From Salinispora pacifica CNR114 (GTDB lineage Bacteria > Actinomycetota > Actinomycetes > Mycobacteriales > Micromonosporaceae), in assembly GCF_000514775.1 (NCBI RefSeq), contig NZ_KI911468.1, positions 30,445 to 94,444 on the forward strand: a stretch of 64,000 nt of DNA, read 5' to 3'. A program made the translations under genes and the position numbers. The notes beneath the pieces are model-generated. The model was not told the origin of the DNA, made no database searches, and saw only the letters and a list, made by a program, of their open reading frames with translations. This document shows positions 55,901 to 63,055 of the stretch, in pieces (the first letter of the stretch is position 1; each line of letters starts with the position of its first letter).

Positions 55901-57075
55901 ACCCGTGGGTCAGGCGGGTACGGTCCAACCCCGAAAACAGCATGGTGGCGATGGTCGACAGCTTCGAGTCCACCATCTACAGCGGACGTAATCACTACCT
56001 GACGGTTGACACCGCCGAAACCCGCGCGTTGCTGGCCGGCACCGGCATCGACTGCCCGGCCATGACCCAGGACCTGTTCGCGAAGTACGTCGACTTCTTC
56101 GTCCGGGTGGGCTACTTCCCGCCGCCCGGCGCGCACCCGGCGCCGGCCTCCGCCGGCGGTCGCCTCCACATCCGCCCGGCGACCACCGCCGACCTGCCGC
56201 GGTTGGCCCAGATCTGCTATCGGGCATTCGAGGACACCAACGCCGCGCTGGGTCTACCACCGGAATGGTCCTCGGAGCAGGCGGTGCTGGAGATGCTCCA
56301 GGGACGGCTCGCCGCACCGAGCTGTGTGAGTGAGGTAGCGGTCGATGCGACGGGCTCGGTGGTGGGCTCCAACTTCTTGGTGTTGGGTGAGGAGGTCGCC
56401 GCCTTCGGGCCGGTGAGCGTCGCCCCCGACGCGCAGGGAGGTGGGGTGGGCCGGCTGCTGATGGAGTCGATAGTCACCGCCAGCGAGCGGCGTGGCTGTT
56501 CCTCCGTACGGGCCGTCCAGGTCGCCAACAACACCTGGGCCTACCGGCTGTACTCGTCACTCGGCTTTGTGCCGCAGGAACAGCTCTCCCTGATGGTGGG
56601 GTACGCCCCGCCGACTCCCGGCAACATGGCGGGCTTCGAGGTGCGTGCCATGACCGAGGCGGATGTTCCGGGCTGCCAATCCCTGTACCGCAAGATCAAC
56701 GGACACTCCCGGGACAGTGAGATCCACATGGCGGCCAAGCGGGCCTTCGAGTGGTCGATGCCGTACGTGGTGCTGGACAAGACCAACGGGGAACTCGCCG
56801 GCTACACCACCGGCCTGGCCGACCTGGGCCACCTGACCGCCACGTCGGAGGCGGCGGCGCGGGCGCTGTACGCCGGAGCGGGTGAGCTGATGCGCCGCCA
56901 GGATCCCCACGGCCTGGCCCCCCGGCTACGCATCCCGGGCCGGCTGGCACCAGGCCTGCTCAGCTGGGCCGCCCGCACCCGAGGGGTCGCGCTGCTCCGC
57001 CTGGAGACCCTGATCTCACTGGGCAGCTACACCACACCGGAGGGCGGGGTGTACTGCCCCGGGCTGTCCTACTGA
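49933..57075 (+). CDS. lymA: Hybrid ligase-PKS-reductase-GNAT megasynthase of the lymphostin type
   Basis: A 2380-aa multidomain enzyme. Order: acyl-CoA-ligase-like adenylation (1-520, TSGTTGRPKG), ACP (~550-620, GLGSLAVV), ketosynthase (647-1075, active Cys in DTACSAS ~819, EAHGTGT, KSNITH), acyltransferase (1180-1470, GHSIGE and HAFH, so malonyl-specific), ACP (~1595-1665, GFDSL), thioester reductase (1705-2060, GATGFLG and YRQTK), then two GNAT-like N-acyltransferase domains (2077-2230 with GGGVGRLLM; 2233-2380 degenerate). There is no KR or DH. One malonyl extension, reduction to an aldehyde and N-acylation fit lymphostin. The symbol follows the Salinispora lymphostin enzyme and rests on domain logic. 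Confidence 0.85.
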   Translation: MRSELIRPLSELLGGHAAQRGDKIAFADGKRGVSYADLDRRTARLAGHLAALGLASGGRAVILMGNSVEAVESSLAVIRAGGIAVPLNPQAATAEIDYLLEDAEPTVIVCDPARFDQVGRRHRPGQPPRIICTGEASTAERAAAATVSYEELMGTEPSGPAPDEAPLDDPAWMLYTSGTTGRPKGVLYSLRSSLWLVAAGHAPVLGLSEQDRLLWPMPLFHGLGQNLCVLGVTAVGASARLMSGFAPSEVRDLLREEAVTFLAGVPTTYHYLLDQDADASTDLSALRLGFVAGSASGAALGRRFEEAFGVPLVDQYGSSETGAITSNRPFGERVPGSVGPPLPGVDIRLVDPETGQDVPPGEEGEVWVAGPNLMLGYHRQPDATAAVLRDGWYRTGDLGRRDALGHLTLTGRRKELIIRGGENIHPVEVEEVLRAAAGVADVAVGAESHDVLGEVPVAYLVPGPEGVDAATVFAHCRRLLSFFKVPDKLYTIERVPRTSTGKITRHLLAEANPQLLGIANPDGEPDEAGPIDGTEWAAQLREMPPNERTRSVLELIRAEVARAVGLDTSDQVRPDQPFVDLGLGSLAVVGVGQRLCARVGLRLPATVVFDHPTPTALAARLVTEVSGASAPAEPTATPERTGWANADEPIAIVAMACRFPGGVDDPDQLWTLIAEGRDATTELPEDRNWPLDTLFDPDPDHLGTSYVTRGGFLADPAGFDAAFFGISPREATAMDPQQRILLEIAWEAFERAGIDPTRMAGSPTGLFIGTKGQTYSSLATAASEYEGYLGFATSGSVLSGRVAYTLGLEGPAITVDTACSASLVALHLACQSLHSGESRLALAGGVTVMATPDDLITFSRQRGLAADGRVKAFAAASDGTAFGEGAGVVLLERLSDARRAGRKVLAVIRGSAVNQDGTSNGLTAPNGQAQQRLIRQALAAARLGPADIDLVEAHGTGTALGDPIEAEAILATYGQGRAPEQPVWLGSVKSNITHTQAAAGAAGLIKVVQAMRHQTLPATLHVDQPSPHVDWTSGQVRLATEPRPWQVAGRPRRAGVSAFGISGTNAHVVVEESPVEPPVSASVAEPRSPAVVPWLLSAKSPVALRTQAARLASMARSTPELSPVAVGRALARSRASLDHRATVVGTETKQLLAGLEALASGTPSAGLTMARAVPGRAVAALFTGQGAQYQGMGRHLYDSFDVFADTLDEVCGHLAPEVRSALLTPAEAPDDESIHQTGLAQPALFALGVAQFALLRSWGVHPSVLAGHSIGELTAAHLAGVLSLPDAARLVNARGALMQALPPGGAMLAVKATEEELLPLLGGEEGRIGIAAINAPRSVVVSGDEEAVTSLAARLAEHGRRATRLRVSHAFHSAHMDPVLDDFRAVAESLTYRRPTIPIVSTVTGAAAGAELLTPEYWVGQLRQPVRFAPAVDAIRRQGTDTFVELGPDGVLTALVRETLGADEHHAVSLCRRGRSGAEVAALGALHALGLPVEWEGFFPPTGGPEVDLPTYPFQRRRYWLPPATVPPPASPGPAPRELVAGDDPSHLSAAATQRSAGTGPSTGATPAADAAQLAGAMLAARLGPLDEEEQFLELVQTVKTLVAAVLGHADPDELDPDESLLDLGFDSLTAVELRNQIRDLSGVNLPASLVFEYPTVAVLADHLLGRVLRAADDDEEQVDFAAEVSLAADIVCADEVITAATEPREVLLTGATGFLGAFLLRDLMRSTNAVVHCLVRSTDEKPALDRLRDNLEWYQLWDEIDPNRLSVVVGDLATPGFGLSTQRYDELSRRVDAVYHAAATVNGLYPYSSLKAANVTGTEEILRLAARHRSVPVHHVSSTGVFAAEVVPGVALKSTDLPGPATALSSGYRQTKLVAEQIIEIARERGLPVSIYRVDEISGDSELGRCQRHDFVWLSMKGILQAEAVPADPAGIFHLVPVDYVSSAILGLSRNPAAGNRNHHLANHTHLPFVEMMDALRVRGYRLDELGWDPWVRRVRSNPENSMVAMVDSFESTIYSGRNHYLTVDTAETRALLAGTGIDCPAMTQDLFAKYVDFFVRVGYFPPPGAHPAPASAGGRLHIRPATTADLPRLAQICYRAFEDTNAALGLPPEWSSEQAVLEMLQGRLAAPSCVSEVAVDATGSVVGSNFLVLGEEVAAFGPVSVAPDAQGGGVGRLLMESIVTASERRGCSSVRAVQVANNTWAYRLYSSLGFVPQEQLSLMVGYAPPTPGNMAGFEVRAMTEADVPGCQSLYRKINGHSRDSEIHMAAKRAFEWSMPYVVLDKTNGELAGYTTGLADLGHLTATSEAAARALYAGAGELMRRQDPHGLAPRLRIPGRLAPGLLSWAARTRGVALLRLETLISLGSYTTPEGGVYCPGLSY

Positions 57076-57110
57076 ATCTCGCTGAGAGATCAACTCGGCC
57101 CGGGAGGGGC

Positions 57111-57139
57111 GTCGGGGCGGCTCGTGAAGCCGCCCCGAC
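57111..57139. terminator. Bidirectional terminator at cluster end
   Basis: A perfect 12-bp stem (GTCGGGGCGGCT and complement) with a CGTGA loop lies between the convergent megasynthase and asparagine synthase genes. It marks the right transcriptional border of the alkaloid cluster. Confidence 0.75.
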
Positions 57140-57195
57140 GAGCCCGGCGAGTCCGGGCCACACCCGGGCGGTCGACCCGACGCTCCTCGGCCCGC

Positions 57196-59157
57196 TCAGC
57201 GGACCATGCTGCCGACAACCGGCTTCGTCAACAGGGCCGACTGGTTGCGCTGGATGCCCGGGTCCAACGTCTTGGCGATGAAGATCGCATGCCAGATGCA
57301 GAAGATCAGCACTGTCCAGACCTTCCGGGAGTGGTCGGCCTCCTCCCGCTTGTGCTCATCGAGCAGCCGCAGCACGTACGGCAGATCGATCAGGTCACCG
57401 GCGCCCGAGGTGGCCAGCATGTGCCGGGCCCACTCGTACATCTCGCCCCGCAGCCACACCCGGGTCGGGGTCGGGAAGCCCAGCTTCCGGCGATTGACGA
57501 TCGCCGGCGGGACCACGCCCTGCAACGCCTGGCGCATCGCATACTTGGTGGCGTCGGAGCGTGGGGGCAGCCGGAGTTCGACCGGGATCTTCGACGCCAC
57601 ATCGAAGACCGCCCGGTCCAGGAACGGCACCCGCACCTCCAGCGAGTGCGCCATCGAGATCCGGTCCGCCTTGACCAGGATGTCGCCACGCAGCCAGGTG
57701 TAGAGGTCCACGTACTGCATCTTGGTGACGTCGTCGAGTTCGGTGCACTCGGCGTAGATCGGGGCGGTGATGTCGGTGTAGCGCACCGAGGGGTCGTAGC
57801 GGCGCAGCAGGTGCTGCTTCTCCTCCTCGGTGAACATCCGGGCGTTGCCGTAGTAACGTTCCTCGATCGGGGTGGTGCCACGTTCCAGGAAACTCTTGCC
57901 CTTGACCCCCTGCGGGATCGCCTTCGACACCGCCCGCAGCCCCTTCTGCACGCCGTCGGGCAGGCCGTTGACCGAGCTCAGCGAGAGCGGTTCCCGGTAG
58001 ATGGTGTAGCCACCGAAGAACTCGTCGGCACCCTCACCGGAGAGCACCACCGTGACGTGTTCGGCGGCCTTACGCGCCACGAAGTAGAGCGGCACCAGCG
58101 CCGGGTCGGCGACCGGGTCGTCCAGGTGCCAGACAATCTTCGGCAACGCCGACATCATGTCCTGCGGCCCGATCTTGGTGGGAATGGTGGTGACATCGAG
58201 ATGGCGGGCCGACTCCTGGGCCACATCGATCTCCGAGTAGCCAGGCACGTCGTAGCCGACCGTGAAGGTCAGAATATTCGGGTTGAACTCCCGGGCCAGC
58301 GCCACCACCGCGGTGGAGTCGATCCCACTGGACAGGAACGAACCGACCGGGACATCCGACCGCATGTGAATCCGGACGCTGTCCCGCAGCGCTTCCCGGA
58401 TCTCGTGGTAGAGCTTCTGCTCGTCCGGCACCGGAGCAGGCCGGAACATCGGCCGATACCACCGACGGACATCGATTCGACCACCCGGTGACCAGGTCAG
58501 GTACTCCCCCGAGCCGATCCGTCGGACCCCCTGGTGCAGGGTGCCGGGCTCCGGCACGTACTGCAACGTCAGATAGTGGCTGAGGCTGGCCGTGTCGATG
58601 CCGGCGTCACCCTGGTAGTTGGCCGGCGTGAACGGCAGCAGGGCCTTCTTCTCCGAGGCGAGGTAGAGGCCGTCGGCCGTCTCCAGATAGTGCAGCGGTT
58701 TGATCCCGAAGTAGTCACGCGCACCGAAGGCACGCCGCTCCTGCCGGTCCCAGATCACGAAGGCGAACATCCCCCGCAGCCGGGTGAGCACCTGCTCACC
58801 CCAGTAGTGGTAGCCGGCGACGATCACCTCCCCGTCACCGGAGGTGGCGAACTGCGCCCCGTAGTCGCGGGCCAGCTCCTCCCGCAGCTCGATGTAGTTG
58901 TAGATCTCGCCGTTGAAGGTCAGCAGATAGCGACCGTTCGCGTAGGGCAGCGGCTCGTGACTGGACGCCACATCGATGATCGCCAGCCGCTTGTGGGCGA
59001 AGACACCATCCGCGTACTGGCCGGACGCGTCGCCGACAACCTCCACCCCGGTCTCGTCCGGGCCACGATGGTGCAGGCATTCCAACGCGTTGGCGATGTG
59101 GTCGCGGTGAGCCGCGGCGTCTCCGCGCGCGCTGAAAAAGGCCAGGAGTCCGCACAT
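57196..59157 (-). CDS. asnB: Glutamine-hydrolysing asparagine synthase
   Basis: A 653-aa enzyme that transfers glutamine amide nitrogen to aspartate. Cys2 directly after the initiator Met (MCGLLAFF) is the Ntn glutaminase nucleophile and fixes the start at 59157. The glutaminase domain runs to about residue 210, then the synthetase domain with the ATP loop SSGIDSTAVV and LSGEGADEFFGG. Length is typical for actinobacteria. It is convergent with the megasynthase and divergent from pepP. Probably core metabolism; a role as amidotransferase in the alkaloid pathway is possible but unsupported. Confidence 0.93.
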   Translation of the reverse strand: MCGLLAFFSARGDAAAHRDHIANALECLHHRGPDETGVEVVGDASGQYADGVFAHKRLAIIDVASSHEPLPYANGRYLLTFNGEIYNYIELREELARDYGAQFATSGDGEVIVAGYHYWGEQVLTRLRGMFAFVIWDRQERRAFGARDYFGIKPLHYLETADGLYLASEKKALLPFTPANYQGDAGIDTASLSHYLTLQYVPEPGTLHQGVRRIGSGEYLTWSPGGRIDVRRWYRPMFRPAPVPDEQKLYHEIREALRDSVRIHMRSDVPVGSFLSSGIDSTAVVALAREFNPNILTFTVGYDVPGYSEIDVAQESARHLDVTTIPTKIGPQDMMSALPKIVWHLDDPVADPALVPLYFVARKAAEHVTVVLSGEGADEFFGGYTIYREPLSLSSVNGLPDGVQKGLRAVSKAIPQGVKGKSFLERGTTPIEERYYGNARMFTEEEKQHLLRRYDPSVRYTDITAPIYAECTELDDVTKMQYVDLYTWLRGDILVKADRISMAHSLEVRVPFLDRAVFDVASKIPVELRLPPRSDATKYAMRQALQGVVPPAIVNRRKLGFPTPTRVWLRGEMYEWARHMLATSGAGDLIDLPYVLRLLDEHKREEADHSRKVWTVLIFCIWHAIFIAKTLDPGIQRNQSALLTKPVVGSMVR

Positions 59158-59277
59158 AGTTGTCATCTTTTCACGCCCCGGTGGCGGCCGTAGCGGCCGT
59201 CCGCGCAACCAGCTCCAGCCGCCGGCCCGGCCCCGTCGGATACCGTCGAGACCAGCGACAACGCGAAGGGGGCGGCG

Positions 59278-60756
59278 ATGACCGAGGAACGCATCCACCG
59301 CGATCCAGGGGGTACGGAGTCGCATGATCCGAACTTCCCGGCGGCGCTCCTGACGTTCATGCGACAGGGCTGGCGAGACAGTCCGCTGCCGGCTGTCCCG
59401 CACCCGGCGGCGCCCAACCACGCCAAGCGCCGGGAGGCCCTCTCCGCGGCCTTCCCGGGCGAGACCCTGGTGATCCCCACCGGAGGCGAGCAGGTACGCG
59501 CCAACGATACCGCCCACCGTTTCCGTCCCGGCAGCGACTTCGCGTACCTGACCGGCGACCACGAGCCGGACAGCGTGCTCGTACTCCGTCCGACCGGCTC
59601 CGGACATGAGCCCCTTCTCTACCTGCGGCCCCACACGTCCCGGCAGACCGACGAGTTCTTCCGGAGCCGGCACGGCGAGCTGTGGCTTGGCCGGCGGCCC
59701 ACCCTCGCGGAGAAGTCGAGTGAGTTGGGCATGCCCACCGCCGACCTCGCTGACCTGGACGCCGCCCTGGCCGACCTCGCCCCGGCCCGAACCCGAGTGC
59801 TGCGCGGCTTCGACGCCCGGGTCGACGCGGCCCTGCGCCCGTACGACGGCCGGCGGCAGCCGTGGCAGCCGCCCCGCGACCAGGAACTGGCCAGCGCGAT
59901 CTCCGAGCTACGGCTGGTCAAGGACGAGTGGGAGATCGCCCAACTCCAGGACGCGGTGGATGCCACGGTTCGCGGCTTCGAGGATGTGGCCCGGGCCCTC
60001 CCGCCCGACCGCGGGGTTTCCGAGCGGCTACTTGAGGGCATCTTCGCGCTGCGGGCGCGACATGACGGGAACGACATCGGCTACGGCTCGATTGTCGGCG
60101 CCGGCGAGCACGCCACGATCCTGCACTGGGTGCACAACCACGGCACCACCCGCCCGGGTGACCTGCTGCTGATGGACATGGGCGTGGAGAACGACCACCT
60201 CTACACCGCCGACGTGACCCGGGTACTCCCGGTGAGTGGCCGGTTCACCGCGCTACAGCGTCGGATCTACGACATCGTGTACGCCGCGCAGCAGGCCGGC
60301 ATCGAGTTCATCCGGCCGGGCGTGGCGTTCAAGGACGTACACCTGACCTGCATGCGGGTTCTCGCCGAAGGCCTGGCTGAGCTGGGCCTACTACCGGTCA
60401 GCGTGGACGAGGCGATGGACGAGAGGTCAGCGGTATACCGACGGTGGACCCTGCACGGCTTCGGGCACATGCTCGGCATCGATGTACACGACTGCGCGAA
60501 CTCGCGCAGTGCGGCGTACCGCGACGGCGCCCTGGGCGAGGGCTATGTACTCACCGTGGAGCCGGGCCTGTACTTCCAGCCCGAGGACGAGTTGGTGCCG
60601 GAGGAGTTGCGCGGCATCGGCATCCGGATCGAGGACGATGTCCTGGTCACGGCGAACGGCACGGTGAACCTCTCCGCCGGGCTCCCCCGGACCGCTGGCG
60701 ACGTGGAGACCTGGCTGGCTGAACAGCGGGAGGCGGGCCCGCGCCTGCCGGGCTAA
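59278..60756 (+). CDS. pepP: Xaa-Pro aminopeptidase (aminopeptidase P)
   Basis: A 492-aa M24B metallopeptidase that removes an N-terminal residue before proline. The N-terminal AMP_N domain is followed by the pita-bread catalytic domain with all five metal ligands: Asp in MDMGVE, Asp in TADVTR, His in GFGHMLGIDVHD, Glu in VEPGLY and Glu in IRIEDD. It is cytoplasmic and followed by a very strong terminator. Confidence 0.94.
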   Translation: MTEERIHRDPGGTESHDPNFPAALLTFMRQGWRDSPLPAVPHPAAPNHAKRREALSAAFPGETLVIPTGGEQVRANDTAHRFRPGSDFAYLTGDHEPDSVLVLRPTGSGHEPLLYLRPHTSRQTDEFFRSRHGELWLGRRPTLAEKSSELGMPTADLADLDAALADLAPARTRVLRGFDARVDAALRPYDGRRQPWQPPRDQELASAISELRLVKDEWEIAQLQDAVDATVRGFEDVARALPPDRGVSERLLEGIFALRARHDGNDIGYGSIVGAGEHATILHWVHNHGTTRPGDLLLMDMGVENDHLYTADVTRVLPVSGRFTALQRRIYDIVYAAQQAGIEFIRPGVAFKDVHLTCMRVLAEGLAELGLLPVSVDEAMDERSAVYRRWTLHGFGHMLGIDVHDCANSRSAAYRDGALGEGYVLTVEPGLYFQPEDELVPEELRGIGIRIEDDVLVTANGTVNLSAGLPRTAGDVETWLAEQREAGPRLPG

Positions 60757-60775
60757 ACCTCGACGACCACCCTTC

Positions 60776-60827
60776 GGCCCCGCCGCTGGGCCGGTGACCG
60801 TGCGGTCACCGGCCCAGCGGCGGGGCC
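60776..60827 (+). terminator. Strong rho-independent terminator after pepP
   Basis: A perfect 24-bp stem (60776-60799 with 60804-60827) closes a GTGC loop and is followed by TTTCGTCT. It is among the longest perfect hairpins in the window. Confidence 0.92.
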
Positions 60828-60939
60828 TTTCGTCTGGGTAGCCCCTTTTCGGGCCGGCCCGTGCCAGCTGCACTAGCCGCCCTAAGATGAGCCGAATGCG
60901 GGGATTTTTCGGATACATCCCCTCCATGAAACATCTTCT

Positions 60940-60979
60940 CATACGGTGGTCATCGGAGGCTGCAACCGTTTTGTAGCAG
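60940..60979 (+). promoter_or_regulatory. Shared upstream element, copy 1
   Basis: CATACGGTG, a GGAG block and CAACCGTTTTGTAGCAG occur within 40 bp, 58 bp upstream of the first beta-helix gene. The same blocks in the same order and spacing precede the second beta-helix gene. A downstream GTCTGGTA is also common to both. Likely a promoter or activator site. Confidence 0.6.
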
Positions 60980-61037
60980 TTCGCGCCACCTTCGTTCGGT
61001 GCGGACCGTCTGGTAGTCGAAAGGGCGGAATGCTCTG

Positions 61038-62711
61038 ATGTCCATTGACGTAACAACTCCTTACGGCGGGAACAACGCCGACCCACCGAACCGGGGACGG
61101 CGGACACTGTGGGTCGCCGCCGGTGTCGTTGGCCTGACCGGCGTCGTCGGGTTGGCGGCCCTCGGTGGGGTCGCTGCCCGAGACAACGAGACGGCCGAAA
61201 GCTCCGGCCGGGCGGAGACGCAGGCCAACATCCAACAGAAGGTCAGCGATGCCGACCCCGCTGAGACCATTCCCGCCGAGGGCGGCACGGTCGGCGACAG
61301 CCAGGGCCAGTGGGGCGGTGGCGACAGCCAGGGCCAGGGCCAGTGGGGCGGTGGCGACAGCCAGGGCCAGGGCCAGTGGGGCGGTGGCGACAGCAGCGGC
61401 CGAGAGGAGCACCGGAAGACTGCGGACCACGCGAAAGCTGTCCCGTGCAACAGCGACAAGCTGATCCAAGCAATCGTCCACGCCAACCAGAACCGTGGCG
61501 GCGTGCTGACGCTCGCCAAGGGCTGCACCTACGAGCTGACCCGGGGCGAGCACGGTAACGGACTTCCAGTGATCAAGGAACCGATCGTTCTCAACGGGTA
61601 CGACACCACGATCGCTCGGGCCGCCAACGCCGCGCACTTCCGGATCTTCAACGTCGGGCGCGATGGCCACCTGACCCTCAAGGGAATTACCGTCAAGGGC
61701 GGACAGACCACGCCCCGCTGGGCCTACTCAACGCCCGAAACGCCGTCGCCACTCGACCTCTCGATGACGGGGGAAGCTACTCAGGCAACTGAGCAGACAG
61801 TAGCTGGATCAACAACCACCAGCACGGCGATGATCAGCCGCCATGGCGACGGCGACGGCGCCGGAATCCTGGTCCAGCGTGGCGGCAAGGCCGACATCGA
61901 GAAGAGCGCGATCGTGCTGAACCACGGCCGCAACGGCGGTGGCGTCGCCAACTACGGCACGACCACCATCCGGGACTCCGCAGTCGAACACAACAGCGCC
62001 ACCGAGTTCGGCGGCGGCGTCTTCAGCACCGGCATCCTACGGATCGAACGGTCGAAGATCGAACAGAACAACGCTCACCTGGGCGGCGGCGGCTTCGCCA
62101 ACGGCTCGTTCAAGCCCGGCGCCAAGGGAGGCACCGTCTGGGTATGGAGTAGCACGATCAGCCGCAACCAGACCCCGGGCCTGGCCGGCGGCATCCTCGA
62201 CCGCTCCGGCAACACGAGCGTTACCCGTAGCGAGGTCACGGACAACACCGCTGGGCGGGACGCCGGCGGCATGCTCGGTATCGACAAGTCCAGGTTGTAC
62301 CTGGAACAGGTGAAGATCGAGCGGAATGTCGCCACGGACGTTGCGGGTGGCCTCGCGGTAGCCAACAACTCCACCGCGATCCTGGAGGAGAGCGTACTCA
62401 AGGAGAACGTGGCCGAAGGTGTGGGCGGCGCTGGCCTGTTCAACGTGAAGGCCTTCGTGACCCTGCGGAAGAGCGAAGTCGTCGGCAACCGGGCGGTCGG
62501 CCCCTTCGCGGTGGGCGGTGGCATCGTCAACGCCTACGGACAGGTCTCCCTGATCCAGAGCACGGTGATCGAGAACTTCGCCACCACACCGCCGGGCGGC
62601 ATCTTCACGACGAACAACGGCGTCAAGATCGACGAGAAGTCGGCGGTCAAGAAGAACCGGCCGACGAACTGCACGGGCAGCCCGGTCGTTCCGAAACGCT
62701 GCTTCGGATGA
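61038..62711 (+). CDS. Exported right-handed beta-helix protein
   Basis: A 557-aa protein. A hydrophobic helix (about residues 24-48, after RGRR) acts as a signal-anchor or signal peptide. A Gly/Gln/Trp-rich repeat region follows. From about residue 135 the protein has parallel beta-helix turns with repeating G-G-G-V-x-N and S-x-V-x-x-N patterns, as in pectate-lyase-like and polymorphic outer-membrane-like proteins. A cysteine pair flanks the beginning (VPCNSDKL, KGCTYEL). No catalytic residues are obvious. It may be a cell-surface adhesin or polysaccharide-binding protein. A close paralogue follows. Confidence 0.85.
   Translation: MSIDVTTPYGGNNADPPNRGRRTLWVAAGVVGLTGVVGLAALGGVAARDNETAESSGRAETQANIQQKVSDADPAETIPAEGGTVGDSQGQWGGGDSQGQGQWGGGDSQGQGQWGGGDSSGREEHRKTADHAKAVPCNSDKLIQAIVHANQNRGGVLTLAKGCTYELTRGEHGNGLPVIKEPIVLNGYDTTIARAANAAHFRIFNVGRDGHLTLKGITVKGGQTTPRWAYSTPETPSPLDLSMTGEATQATEQTVAGSTTTSTAMISRHGDGDGAGILVQRGGKADIEKSAIVLNHGRNGGGVANYGTTTIRDSAVEHNSATEFGGGVFSTGILRIERSKIEQNNAHLGGGGFANGSFKPGAKGGTVWVWSSTISRNQTPGLAGGILDRSGNTSVTRSEVTDNTAGRDAGGMLGIDKSRLYLEQVKIERNVATDVAGGLAVANNSTAILEESVLKENVAEGVGGAGLFNVKAFVTLRKSEVVGNRAVGPFAVGGGIVNAYGQVSLIQSTVIENFATTPPGGIFTTNNGVKIDEKSAVKKNRPTNCTGSPVVPKRCFG
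61293..61385 (+). repeat. In-frame 27/33-bp repeats in the beta-helix gene
   Basis: Three units (61293-61319, 61320-61352, 61353-61385) encode GDSQGQ(GQ)WGG and form a flexible linker. The first unit lacks one GGCCAG hexamer, showing that the array changes length. Confidence 0.9.
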
Positions 62712-62741
62712 GGCACCCCTGAGTGCACCACCACATAGATC

Positions 62742-62775
62742 GGACTCCTCCGGCCGGGTGCGGCCGGAGGAGTCC
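62742..62775 (+). terminator. Terminator after first beta-helix gene
   Basis: A perfect 15-bp stem (GGACTCCTCCGGCCG and complement) with a GGTG loop lies 30 bp after the stop codon. Confidence 0.85.
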
Positions 62776-62956
62776 CGTATCTACCCGAAGCTGACGCGAT
62801 GAGCTGTTTAAGAGGTATGTCCAATTGCATACCATAACTCACATTTTAGAACACATTGATATATCTGCGCCTTATGAGGACTAACGCCCCAATCCATCCC
62901 GCAGCAAACCAAATGTGGGCTTCTTTCATAAAAGCCCCCGAGGTGAGAATGATTCC
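62776..62956. other. Locally A+T-rich intergenic region
   Basis: The stretch before the second beta-helix gene is clearly less G+C-rich than its surroundings (for example AACACATTGATATATC near 62850). It contains a small hairpin GGGCTT/AAGCCC at 62917-62937. No ORF is supported. Confidence 0.5.
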
Positions 62957-62995
62957 CATACGGTGTTTCTGGGAGCTACAACCGATTTGTAGTAG
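62957..62995 (+). promoter_or_regulatory. Shared upstream element, copy 2
   Basis: CATACGGTG, a GGGAG block and CAACCGATTTGTAGTAG occur within 39 bp, 60 bp upstream of the second beta-helix gene. It differs from copy 1 mainly in the spacer, while the surrounding DNA is unrelated, indicating selection on the element. Confidence 0.6.
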
Positions 62996-63055
62996 GGACA
63001 CTCGCTCTCAAGCGAGGCGCCCCTGTCTGGTATGAGGAGAGGGTAGAGAGCTCCA

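Noticed and set aside
57196..59157. Asparagine synthase as a cluster enzyme supplying the ring amine
   Set aside because: It is separated by a bidirectional terminator and oriented against the cluster. Its length and motifs are those of ordinary asnB, and nitrogen in this pathway class comes from glycyl-tRNA.
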